A stretch of 64,000 bases of DNA from Streptomyces sp. WMMC500 (GTDB taxonomy: Bacteria > Actinomycetota > Actinomycetes > Streptomycetales > Streptomycetaceae), in NCBI RefSeq assembly GCF_027497195.1, contig NZ_CP114905.1:5343001-5407000 (forward strand). The letters are read 5' to 3'. A program made the position numbers and the translations under genes. Shown in pieces: positions 8,701-16,804 of the stretch (its first letter is position 1; each line of letters opens with the position of its first letter). The notes under the pieces are model-generated. The model saw only the letters and a program-made list of their open reading frames with translations. It had not been told where the DNA came from and did not search any database.

Positions 8701-9048
8701 GGAACATGCCTCTCAAGTGGGGGGCTGCGTCGGATAGGTGATCGGAGATCGCCTGCGCACCCACGACGTACGCGTGCAGCGGACGGTTCAACAGACGTGC
8801 CTGTTTTCCGCTTTGATCATTCGCGCAGCCCACGGCAGAGACGCCGCATGTTTTTCGCCGGGTGAATGGGGGGTCTGACTCCGGTAACGAGGCGTCGGAT
8901 GAAACGGCGCGCAAGCAGGCGTTACCGGAAAGGGTTTTACCTCGTCCTTTTCGGTGCTCGGGCCACCGCCGGTCAGTGAACCGTATGCGGGGTGGGGACG
9001 TGGTGCTCATGCACCAAGCGGAAGCTGCCGAGAGAAAGCAGGAGGGCC
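8701..9048. other. Divergent intergenic region
   Basis: About 350 bases between the glucanase (minus) and the DUF4913 gene (plus). It contains the inverted repeat at 8880-8929 and relatively AT-rich stretches suitable for promoters; no gene is supported. Confidence 0.5.
8880..8929. promoter_or_regulatory. Spaced inverted repeat, possible regulator site
   Basis: Ten-base perfect arms TCCGGTAACG and CGTTACCGGA separated by 30 bases, lying 120 bases upstream of the DUF4913 start. The arms could be two half-sites of a looping or dimer-of-dimers regulator, or an mRNA hairpin. Confidence 0.4.
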
Positions 9049-9552
9049 ATGTCCACCGAGACCTCCGAGGTGTCCGCATCGAAGGGGGACGCCGTTCCCC
9101 CTGAGGAGGCAAGTGCCGAGTCGGAAAGCACCGCTCCGCGGGAGCTTCCTCTCGCCCCACCGCACTTCATCCTCTACATGACGGGTGCCGAGTACGCGCA
9201 GAACCTCCGACGGCTGACCCAGTGGACCCACCATGTGCTGCTGCCGGTCTACGGCAGGGAGGTGACCTCCACGGCCCCGTGGTGCTCCCGCTGGTGGGAG
9301 CACCCGGAAGCGATCGCTCAGCTCCACGGGCTGTGGCTCGCCTGGGGCGAGCTGACCGGACCCGGTTCCGGGATGGCCGGGCCCGCGAACTGGCACCGCG
9401 ACTACCTGGGCCCCGTGATGACCACACTGCGGGACCCGCTGGGCCCCTTCGCCGGCTGCAAGCCAGGAGCCCACCGCGGCAAGGAGATTCCCAAGGTCGA
9501 CGCCGTCGACCCGTTCGCCCCGCCGCCGGGGGCGCAGCCCCCCTCGGCCTGA
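9049..9552 (+). CDS. DUF4913 family protein
   Basis: The product is 167 residues. The C-terminal half has the layout of DUF4913: WCSRWWEHPEAIAQLHGLW, then an AW-containing helix, a WHRDYLGPVM stretch, and DPLGPFAGC followed by His. The N-terminal 40 residues are acidic and disordered. Family knowledge: DUF4913 proteins are common in actinobacterial mobile elements and next to type IV secretion-like genes, and their function is unknown. The ATG at 9049 directly follows GGAGG with a short 3-base spacer; an upstream in-frame start is less family-like. It is convergent with the ricin-domain gene, sharing the 16-bp hairpin at 9572-9610. Confidence 0.85.
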   Translation: MSTETSEVSASKGDAVPPEEASAESESTAPRELPLAPPHFILYMTGAEYAQNLRRLTQWTHHVLLPVYGREVTSTAPWCSRWWEHPEAIAQLHGLWLAWGELTGPGSGMAGPANWHRDYLGPVMTTLRDPLGPFAGCKPGAHRGKEIPKVDAVDPFAPPPGAQPPSA

Positions 9553-9571
9553 CGGAGGCATCACGGCAGCG

Positions 9572-9610
9572 GAGAGCGGGATGTGCGTGCCGGGCGCACA
9601 TCCCGCTCTC
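9572..9610. terminator. Bidirectional hairpin terminator
   Basis: Sixteen-base perfect inverted repeat (left arm GAGAGCGGGATGTGCG) with a 7-base loop, placed between the convergent stops at 9552 and 9631. One of the strongest terminators in the window. Confidence 0.85.
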
Positions 9611-9630
9611 GGGCGCTGTTGCTTCTGAAC

Positions 9631-11172
9631 TCAGCTCGCGACGAAGTTCCATTGGTGGTCGTTGAGGTCGTCGCATCCGTAGAGGGTGACCTTGGCGTGC
9701 GGGTCCTCCTTGCTCTTCCTGGTCGTGTCGACGCACATGTCTCCGCTCTTCTGGTTGCGGATCCAGTAGGTGCCGTTCGGGCGGCGGTGGAGCCACCAGC
9801 GCTGGTTGTCCTTGGCGCTGTCGATGCAGTCGTAGACCTGGATCGCCCAGCCCACCTGCCCCGGGCCCTCGCCGGGTACGTCCAGGCAGCGGCCGGACTT
9901 GACGTTGCGGATCACGTACAGGTCGGCCCCGCGGGTGCCGTCCCCCTTGCCGACCAGGTCCAGGACCCACTGCTGGTTGTCGTCACCCGACGGCTCACAG
10001 CCGGCGTCCCGGGTCCTGCTCTCCGGTGCACTCTTGCCGGTGCCGGGCAGGTCCACGCACAGGCCGTACTTCTTGTTCCTGATCACGATCTCGCCCTTGG
10101 GGACACGGGGATCCACCCCCGTACTCGGGCCCGCCGGAGGCTTCGAACTCTCCGGCTCCTCCGGGGCGTGGGAGTCCTTTGTCTTCTCCGGCTTCGGCTT
10201 CTTCGGGCCGGAAGGCGAGTCCGACGGGGAGGGCGAGGAACCGGACGGTGAGGTGCTCGGGAACGTGGGGTCGGGTATTCCGGGGTTGAGTTGCGTCGTC
10301 GGCCTTCCGTCCGCGTCCTGGGTGGCGGCGGACTGGTTCAGCTCCTCGCCGCCTCCCGAACTGCCCAGCGCTATCAGCGGTATGAGGATGACGGCCGCCA
10401 CCGCGACACCCGCCGCTCCTATGAACGCGGGCCGCTTGAGCAGCCCGGGCGCCCGGTACTCGTCGTCGGACTGGCTCTGCTGCCCCCGGCGGCCGAATCC
10501 TCCACCGGATCCCCGGCCGAATCCTCCGCCGAACCCCCGGCCGAACCCCCTACCGGATCCCCGGCCGGAGTCCTCGTCCGGGCCCGGGTCGGGAGCGGGA
10601 GGCGGCGCAAGCGCCGGCGGTACGGGCTGCTGCAAACCCCGCTCATCACCCACGCCCACGTTGCGCACGTCGCCCACGTCGGGGACGTCGGGAAAGTCGG
10701 GGACTTCGGGGAAGTCGGGGGCTTCGGGGAAGTCGGGGGCTTCGGCGTCAAGGCCGGGAGGAGTAACGGATCCGCCGGATCCGGCGGGCTCGGGTCCCCC
10801 GTCCTCGTCCGCCCCCTGCCCGTGCTGCTCCAGCAGCCTGCTCGAACCGTCCGGCGCCACCTCGACAACCGCGACGTAACCCGCGGCCGGATCCGAAATG
10901 GTCGCGATCACCGCGGAGTCCCGGTTACGGGCGTAGCCGTGCAGGGTGTCGAGGATCGCGACGTCGACCGGCTCCTCCCCCACCACCGGCACCGGCACCC
11001 CGTCGATCGCGGCGGACCCGTCACCGGAAATGATCACGGCGATCGGAGACGACGGCTCACCCGGCTCCCCACCGGACACCGCCTTGCCCAGACCCACCGG
11101 CTCCCCGGGCTCGGCACGCCCGGCCTCCGCGCCCAGCTCACCCGGCTCGCCCGGCTCTCCACCCACGCTCAT
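9631..11172 (-). CDS. Membrane-anchored ricin-type beta-trefoil lectin
   Basis: The product is 513 residues. Residues about 42-116 (PIAVIISGDGSAAIDGVPV to VEVAPDGSSRLLEQ) form a domain also present at the N-termini of the two TPR-like proteins at 24746 and 27511. Next come Pro/Asp repeats (PDFPEVPDFPDVPDV), an Arg/Gly/Phe-rich repeat region, a single membrane segment at about 250-270 (FIGAAGVAVAAVILIPLIAL), a Ser/Pro linker, and a C-terminal RICIN domain with three CVDLPG / CLDVPG / MCVDTT and NQQW / NQRWW / DHQW motifs. The lectin part should face outside and bind glycans. The ATG at 11172 follows AGGAAAGGGG. Confidence 0.85.
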   Translation of the reverse strand: MSVGGEPGEPGELGAEAGRAEPGEPVGLGKAVSGGEPGEPSSPIAVIISGDGSAAIDGVPVPVVGEEPVDVAILDTLHGYARNRDSAVIATISDPAAGYVAVVEVAPDGSSRLLEQHGQGADEDGGPEPAGSGGSVTPPGLDAEAPDFPEAPDFPEVPDFPDVPDVGDVRNVGVGDERGLQQPVPPALAPPPAPDPGPDEDSGRGSGRGFGRGFGGGFGRGSGGGFGRRGQQSQSDDEYRAPGLLKRPAFIGAAGVAVAAVILIPLIALGSSGGGEELNQSAATQDADGRPTTQLNPGIPDPTFPSTSPSGSSPSPSDSPSGPKKPKPEKTKDSHAPEEPESSKPPAGPSTGVDPRVPKGEIVIRNKKYGLCVDLPGTGKSAPESRTRDAGCEPSGDDNQQWVLDLVGKGDGTRGADLYVIRNVKSGRCLDVPGEGPGQVGWAIQVYDCIDSAKDNQRWWLHRRPNGTYWIRNQKSGDMCVDTTRKSKEDPHAKVTLYGCDDLNDHQWNFVAS

Positions 11173-11518
11173 GACCACCCCTTTCCTCGCGCCCTTCCCA
11201 GCGGTGCCGACCACACGACCCCGGCCCGAATCCCGGGACGGTCCGCATGCGGCCCGGCCACGGACACGACGTCACCACGGTCCGCGCACACCGCAACGGC
11301 CCTCACCGGCAAACGGTTCAGAGCCACCGGCGAACAGCGGTGAACCGTCTCCCCACACCAGCCGTTGTCCACTGCGACGGCGGTACCCGCGCTTCCCTCG
11401 AGCCTCGCGGTGACCGTCCGGCCCTGTCGGCCACATGACGGCGTATGCGGTCGGCAGGGCGCCCCCTCTTCGAGGCGATGCCGGAGCGGTTGAGGCAGGC
11501 GAGCCCGGGCGGCTCGGT
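11173..11518. other. Intergenic region, nothing recognised
   Basis: About 345 bases between two minus-strand genes; probably the promoter region of the lectin gene. No conserved element was recognised. Confidence 0.5.
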
Positions 11519-12568
11519 TTACCGCGCGGGGGCGCGGCGGCGGTGCCCGGGGTCGGCCAGGATGTGCGCGCTGTAGCCGGCGTCTTCGGGGTTGAGGTCG
11601 GTGCCCGGCGTCACGATGCGGTCGATGCGGTCCAGCACGGCGGGTTCCAGGGTGATGTCCGCGGCGCTGAGTTGGTCGTGCAGGTGCTCGGCGGTGCGGG
11701 GGCCGATGATCGCCGCGGTGACCGCGGGGTGCGTCGTGACGAACGCCAGCGCCAACTGGATGAGTGTCAGCCCGGCTTCGTCGGCGATGCCGGCGAGTTC
11801 GGTGGCGGCGTCGAGCTTGGCCTGGTTGGCGGGGATGTCCATGTCGTAGTGCGAGAGCGTGGTGGGGAAGGGCATCGTCCGGGTGCGGTGGCTGGACAGG
11901 CCGGCTGCGTCGCGGTGCCAGCGGCCGGACAGCCAGCCCCCGGCCAGGGGGCTCCAGGCGAGTACCCCCATCCGGTACGTCTCGCAGGTGGGCAGCACGT
12001 CAGCCTCGATGCCCCGTGCCAGGAGGGAGTAGGGCGGCTGTTCGCAGACGAAGCGCTCGCGCTGCCGCCGCTCGGCGGTCCACTGCGCCTGCACGATCGC
12101 CGAGGGGGCGAACGTCGAGGATCCCGCGTAGCGGATCTTTCCCGCGCGTACGAGATCGGAGAGCGCGGCCAGGGTCTCGTCGACGTCGGTCGTGGGATCG
12201 GGCCGGTGGACCTGGTACAGGTCGATGTAGTCGGTGCCCAGGCGGCGCAGGCTCTCTTCGCAGGCGCGGACGATCCAGCGTCGCGAGGCGCCGCGTTCGT
12301 TGGGGCCGGGGCCCATGGGGCTCGACACCTTGGTTGCCAGGACGACGTCGTCGCGCCGTTCGGCGATCGCCTTGCCGACGATGACTTCGGACTCGCCGCC
12401 CGAATACACGTCGGCCGTGTCGATGATGTTGACGCCCGCGTCGAGCGCGGTGTGGATGATGCCGATCGCGTCGTCGTGATCGGGGTTCCCCCACTTCCCG
12501 AACATCATCGCGCCCAGGCACAGCGAGCTGACCTGGACCCCTGTACTGCCCAGCGTGCGGTACCGCAT
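11519..12568 (-). CDS. Aldo/keto reductase
   Basis: The product is 349 residues. It starts MRYRTLGSTGVQVSSLCLGA, typical of the family, and has the catalytic Asp/Tyr region (IIDTADVYSGGESE), the Lys strand (DDVVLATKVSSP) and the His region (YIDLYQVHRPDP). TAAIIGPRT and HLHDQLSA mark the NADPH-binding C-terminal part. It is a cytoplasmic NADPH-dependent oxidoreductase of the AKR5/AKR11-like plant-voltage-channel-like group, with unknown carbonyl substrate. It is divergent from a TetR gene with a 20-bp operator between, so it is probably repressed by that regulator and induced by a reactive carbonyl or related ligand. Confidence 0.94.
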   Translation of the reverse strand: MRYRTLGSTGVQVSSLCLGAMMFGKWGNPDHDDAIGIIHTALDAGVNIIDTADVYSGGESEVIVGKAIAERRDDVVLATKVSSPMGPGPNERGASRRWIVRACEESLRRLGTDYIDLYQVHRPDPTTDVDETLAALSDLVRAGKIRYAGSSTFAPSAIVQAQWTAERRQRERFVCEQPPYSLLARGIEADVLPTCETYRMGVLAWSPLAGGWLSGRWHRDAAGLSSHRTRTMPFPTTLSHYDMDIPANQAKLDAATELAGIADEAGLTLIQLALAFVTTHPAVTAAIIGPRTAEHLHDQLSAADITLEPAVLDRIDRIVTPGTDLNPEDAGYSAHILADPGHRRRAPAR

Positions 12569-12639
12569 GGTGTGGACGGCCTTTCTGTGAGCGCGGCGGT
12601 GCGGGTGAACGGCCGGCGGTGGCCTGGTACCGTCCCCAT

Positions 12640-12659
12640 AAGCGGAGCAGGGTCCGCTT
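12640..12659. promoter_or_regulatory. Probable TetR operator
   Basis: Inverted repeat AAGCGGA-GCAGGG-TCCGCTT, with 7-base perfect arms and a 6-base spacer, in the 146-base gap between the divergent reductase and TetR genes. Size and position fit a TetR-family operator controlling both promoters. Confidence 0.72.
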
Positions 12660-12714
12660 GGTCGTCACGCTAACCGGACCCGGCTCCACATAGCAAGCCG
12701 AGAGGAAGATCCGC

Positions 12715-13290
12715 ATGCCTGCTCCGTCCGGCCGGCCGATCCGGGCCGACGCACGGGCCAACGAGGACAAACTCCTCACCGCAGCCGCCGCGGCCTTCGC
12801 CCGGGACGGCGCCGCCGCGACCCTGAAGCAGATCGCCAGGGATGCGGGTGTCGGGATCGGCACCCTGTACCGTCGCTTCCCGACCCGCGAGCAGCTTGTC
12901 GACGCCACCTACCGCTACGAGACGGCCCGGCTGGCCGCCCAGGCCGCGGACCTCCTCGGCGAACTGCCCGCCGACCGGGCCCTGAGGGCGTGGATGTCCC
13001 GAGTTCTGGACCACCTCGCCACCAAGTACGGTATGGCCGACACGCTCAAGACCCTCCTGCAGAACGACGAGCAGCTCAGCTCGCAGACACGTGAGCAACT
13101 GACCGGCGCGGTCGAGGAACTCCGTCACGCCGGAGTCACCCAGGGGGTCGTCCGGGGGGACGTGCCCTCGTCCGACATCCTCATGGCCCTGGCCGGCATC
13201 ACCCTCATAGCCGGCACCGCCCACCAGCGCGCGCAGGCCGAGCGGCTGCTCGACCTCCTGATGGACGGCATCACCCGCCCGGACCGCTGA
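12715..13290 (+). CDS. TetR-family transcriptional regulator
   Basis: The product is 191 residues. The N-terminal helix-turn-helix is clear (LLTAAAAAFARDGAAATLKQ, then IARDAGVGIGTLYRRFPTRE), followed by an all-helical ligand domain resembling TetR_C subfamilies that control oxidoreductases (SRVLDHLATKYGMADTLKTL). The ATG follows GAGAGGAAG. It is divergent from the aldo/keto reductase and most likely represses it and itself through the site at 12640-12659. The ligand is not predictable. Confidence 0.94.
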   Translation: MPAPSGRPIRADARANEDKLLTAAAAAFARDGAAATLKQIARDAGVGIGTLYRRFPTREQLVDATYRYETARLAAQAADLLGELPADRALRAWMSRVLDHLATKYGMADTLKTLLQNDEQLSSQTREQLTGAVEELRHAGVTQGVVRGDVPSSDILMALAGITLIAGTAHQRAQAERLLDLLMDGITRPDR

Positions 13291-13695
13291 GCCCCCTCTG
13301 ACACGGCGAAGCCGTTCATCGCGCATGCGGTAATCTCAGCCCAGCCTCCCAGCCGTCCCCGTGAGCGCGCGACGCAAGCCACCGAGGGGCCCCACAGACC
13401 GATCTCTCGGCTGCACCACACTGCCCGGACACAGCCGTAGCAGCTCGGATCCCCCTTGCATGCGGATGACGATTCACGAACGTGCGAGGGGGTGCGCCGC
13501 CGAGGGCACTCGGTCGGCGGGAGTCTGGCGGGTATGGATGCTGTCTTCGAGGCCGCCGGAGCAGGGCGGCACCCCACTTCGGGTGTTCATACCGGCCGTC
13601 TGCGCGGCACTGATGCCGGTCCGTTCCCTGTTCGCGGCCGGCAGGGACATGACGGTCAGTACGGGGATCGCGCTGAAGGGCGCCTGGGCGGGATC
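13291..13695. other. Intergenic region upstream of the AfsR-like gene
   Basis: About 400 bases. An in-frame extension of the next gene back to 13456 exists but lacks family character, so the region is treated as noncoding leader and promoter. No operator was recognised. Confidence 0.5.
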
Positions 13696-16662
13696 ATGAA
13701 TGCAGGGTATGAGGGGTCTTTGCGGTTCTCGGTGCTGGGGCCGGTGCGCGCGTGGTGCGGTGAGCGTGAGGTGGCACTGGGTTCGCCGCAGCAGCGTGTG
13801 GTGCTGGCGGCGTTGTTGCTGCGGCGTGGGCGGCCGGTGACCGTCGCGGAGCTTGTTGGTGCGGTATGGGGTGATGAGCCGCCGTCTGCGGCGGTGTCGG
13901 TGCTGCGTACCTATGCTTCGCGGTTGCGTAAGGCGCTGGAGCCCGGGCGTGATGCCGGCGGGCCGTATCGGGTGATCGTCTCGGCGGCTGACGGGTATGC
14001 GGTGCGTGTTCCGGAACGCGCTGTGGATCTGGGCGTGTTCGAGCAGCGGGTGGCTGAGGCGAGGGGGCTGCGCGCCGCGGGTGAGGTGCGGGCCGCTGCG
14101 GAGTTGCTGCGGGCCGCGCTCGACGGGTGGGAGGGCACGCCGCTGGCCGGCCTTCCGGGGCCGCTGGCGGAGGCGGAGCGTTCGCGGCTGGCCGAGCAGC
14201 GGCTCGCTGTGCTGGAGACCCGGCTGGAGGTCGACGTCGAGTTGGGGCGGCACAGTGAGGTGGTTGCCGAGTTGGGTGTGCTGTCGGGTGAGCATCCGTT
14301 GCGTGAGCAGTTGTGTCAGTTGTTGATGCTGGCGTTGTACCGGTCGGGGCGGCGGGCTGAGGCGCTGGCGGCGTACCGCAGAACGCGCGGCATCCTGGTG
14401 GCCGAGCTGGGTATCGAGCCCGGTGCGTCGCTGCAGGAGTTGCATCACCGCATCCTGACCGCGGACATCTCCCTGCACCCTCCCCCCGCAGAGCAAGAGG
14501 CCGGTGGAGGAGGAGAGAGGGACGCTGAGACCGGGGCGGGGGTGTCTCCGGCCGCCGGGCACCTGGCCCGTCCGGCGCAGTTGCCCGCCGATCTGGTCAC
14601 GTTCACCGGCCGGGAGGCCGAACTGCAGCGGGCCGAGGCCCTGCTGCCGGACGACGGTACGCAGCCGGCCGCGGTGCTGATCACGGCGATCGGTGGTATG
14701 GCGGGCGTGGGGAAGACTGCTCTTGCCGTGCACTGGGCGCACCGGGTTGCTCATCGGTATCCGGACGGGCAGTTGTATATCAACCTGCGTGGTTTCGATC
14801 CGGCGGGGTCCGCGGTGCCGCCGGCGGAGGCGGTGCGTATCTTCCTCGACGCGCTGGGGGTTGCTCCGCAGCGCATCCCGGCGGCTGTGGAGGCGCAGGC
14901 GGCGTTGTACCGCAGCCTGCTCGCCACCCGGCGGATGCTGATCGTGCTGGACAACGCCCGTGACAGTGAGCAGGTTCTGCCGCTGTTGCCGGGTGCCCCC
15001 GGCTGCCTGGTGATCATCACCAGCCGCAGCCGGCTCACCGGCCTGATCGAGAACGGCGAGGCGTGTTCGCTGGCGCTGGATCCGTTGTCGCAGTTGGAGG
15101 CGTACGGTTTTCTGGTGCGCCGCCTCGGTGCCGGGCGGCTGGCTGCGGAGCCCGGGGCGGTGGAGGAGATCATCGCGTGCTGTGCCCGGCTGCCGCTGGC
15201 TCTGGCTATCGCCGCTGCGCGGGCGGCCACCCATCCTGGGTTTCCGCTGAGTGCGGTTGCGGAGGAGCTGCGGGACGGCCGGGGGAGTCTGGATGCCTTC
15301 GTCGGCGGGGATCTCAACACGGATCTGCGGGCGGTCTTCTCCACGTCCCACGCGGCGGTGTCGGTGCCGGCCGCCCGGCTGTTCCGATTGCTGGGTCTGC
15401 ATGCGGGGCCTGACGTCTCGGCGCCTGCCGCGGCGGCTCTTGCCGGGCTTCCCGTTCGCGAGACCCGCGCTCTGCTGACCGAACTGACCCGTGCGCACTT
15501 GCTGATCGAGCATGTGCCGGGGCGTTACTCCCTGCATGATCTGCTGCGGGTCTACGCCGCCGAGCGCGTGCGCTCTCAGGAGTCGGAGGGGGAGCGGGAG
15601 CGGGCGGTGGAGCGGTTGCTGTCCTGGCATCTGCACACCGCGGACGCCTCCTATCCGCATCTGACCCCGCGCCGCCGCCGGGTGCCGATCGCCCCGCCGC
15701 CGCCGGGCTGTCGTCCGCTGGCCTTCACCGCGTACGACCAGGCCCTGAAGTGGTGCGAGACCGAACGCCCCAACCTGGTCGCCGCGGTCCACCAGGCCGC
15801 AGCGACCGGCCGGCCGGACATGGCCTGGCGGCTGACCGCCGCACTGTGGGGGTTCTTCTATCTCCGCAGCCACCTCCACGACTGGCTCGACATCGTCACG
15901 ATCTCCCTCGACGCCGTCCGCGGCGGCGACGACCGGGTGGGCCAGGCGTCGAGCCACGGCGACATGGCCGCCGCCCTGTGCTCGATGCACAGGTTCGACG
16001 AGGCCGTCGTCCACCTCCGCCGGTCGATGACCCTCTGGCGGGAACTGGGGGACACCCGGGGCGAAACCCGCGCTCTGTCCAACCTGGGCCACACCTACCT
16101 CCAGGCGGGCCGGCCCGGCGAGGCCGTCGAATACTGCCGCCGGGCCCTGGCACACCACCGGGCCAGCGGCGACTCCTGGGGCCAGGGCATCGCCCTGGCC
16201 AACCTGGGCGACGCCTACCAGCGGCTCGACCGGTTCGACGAGGCCGTCGACTGCCTGGAGCAGGCGCTGACCGTCCTGCGCGCCAGCAGCAACCGCTGGG
16301 TCGAAGGCGTCACGCTCGATGCGCTCGGCACCCTTCAGTACCGGCTCCGCCGCCGCGACGACGCGATCGAGTACTACCACCAGGCGCTCGACGCGCACCG
16401 GGACGTCGGCAACCGCTCGGGCGAGGGGGAGACCCTGTACCACCTCGGCGACCTCCAACTGGCCGCGGACGACCCGGAGGCGGCCCGTACCAGTTGGCGG
16501 CAGGCTCTTGCGATCTTAGAGGAGTTCGGCCATCCGGACGCCGAGGAGGTCCGGGGGAGGCTCCGCGGTCCGGACGAACGTGAGCCGGGCGCAGGGCCGC
16601 ATGCCGCCGCCGGCCCGGAGGGGGCTCCGCGCCCCACGGACACGACCACGACCCGGCCGTGA
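13696..16662 (+). CDS. AfsR-like regulator: SARP DNA-binding/BTAD, NB-ARC ATPase, TPR (copy 1)
   Basis: The product is 988 residues. Order: OmpR-like winged helix (about 8-100; LRFSVLGPVRAWCGEREVAL, LVGAVWGDEPPSAAVSVLRT), bacterial transcriptional activation domain (100-250; RSGRRAEALAAYRRTRGILV), NB-ARC ATPase with Walker A GMAGVGKTA at about 333 and LIVLDNARDSEQVLPLLPG, then C-terminal tetratricopeptides (about 690-970; ALANLGDAYQRLDRFDEAVD). This is the AfsR architecture, a pathway-spanning activator of secondary metabolism and development. The ATG at 13696 puts the winged helix at the N-terminus. A close paralogue lies inverted at 42225-45257. No biosynthetic cluster is seen nearby, so its targets may be the neighbouring secretion genes. 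Confidence 0.9.
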   Translation: MNAGYEGSLRFSVLGPVRAWCGEREVALGSPQQRVVLAALLLRRGRPVTVAELVGAVWGDEPPSAAVSVLRTYASRLRKALEPGRDAGGPYRVIVSAADGYAVRVPERAVDLGVFEQRVAEARGLRAAGEVRAAAELLRAALDGWEGTPLAGLPGPLAEAERSRLAEQRLAVLETRLEVDVELGRHSEVVAELGVLSGEHPLREQLCQLLMLALYRSGRRAEALAAYRRTRGILVAELGIEPGASLQELHHRILTADISLHPPPAEQEAGGGGERDAETGAGVSPAAGHLARPAQLPADLVTFTGREAELQRAEALLPDDGTQPAAVLITAIGGMAGVGKTALAVHWAHRVAHRYPDGQLYINLRGFDPAGSAVPPAEAVRIFLDALGVAPQRIPAAVEAQAALYRSLLATRRMLIVLDNARDSEQVLPLLPGAPGCLVIITSRSRLTGLIENGEACSLALDPLSQLEAYGFLVRRLGAGRLAAEPGAVEEIIACCARLPLALAIAAARAATHPGFPLSAVAEELRDGRGSLDAFVGGDLNTDLRAVFSTSHAAVSVPAARLFRLLGLHAGPDVSAPAAAALAGLPVRETRALLTELTRAHLLIEHVPGRYSLHDLLRVYAAERVRSQESEGERERAVERLLSWHLHTADASYPHLTPRRRRVPIAPPPPGCRPLAFTAYDQALKWCETERPNLVAAVHQAAATGRPDMAWRLTAALWGFFYLRSHLHDWLDIVTISLDAVRGGDDRVGQASSHGDMAAALCSMHRFDEAVVHLRRSMTLWRELGDTRGETRALSNLGHTYLQAGRPGEAVEYCRRALAHHRASGDSWGQGIALANLGDAYQRLDRFDEAVDCLEQALTVLRASSNRWVEGVTLDALGTLQYRLRRRDDAIEYYHQALDAHRDVGNRSGEGETLYHLGDLQLAADDPEAARTSWRQALAILEEFGHPDAEEVRGRLRGPDEREPGAGPHAAAGPEGAPRPTDTTTTRP

Positions 16663-16674
16663 CGCCCTCGGTGA

Positions 16675-16717
16675 GGGACCGGACCCGGCAATGCGGGGGG
16701 CGGCCAGGTCCGGTCCC
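16675..16717. terminator. Bidirectional hairpin terminator
   Basis: Eleven-base perfect inverted repeat (GGGACCGGACC / GGTCCGGTCCC) with a 21-base loop between the convergent AfsR-like gene and the VirB4-like gene. Confidence 0.72.
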
Positions 16718-16804
16718 GGCCGGCAGGGCCGTCGGTGGAGGACGGCCTTGCCGACTCCACGGAAAATGACGCCAAGCGGTTCAACCGGCATGGGAACAGG
16801 TCCC

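Noticed and set aside
13474..16458. Nearly 1000-codon open frame antisense to the AfsR-like gene
   Set aside because: Composition (Arg, Gln, Pro, Gly) and lack of any motif show it is a GC-driven shadow.
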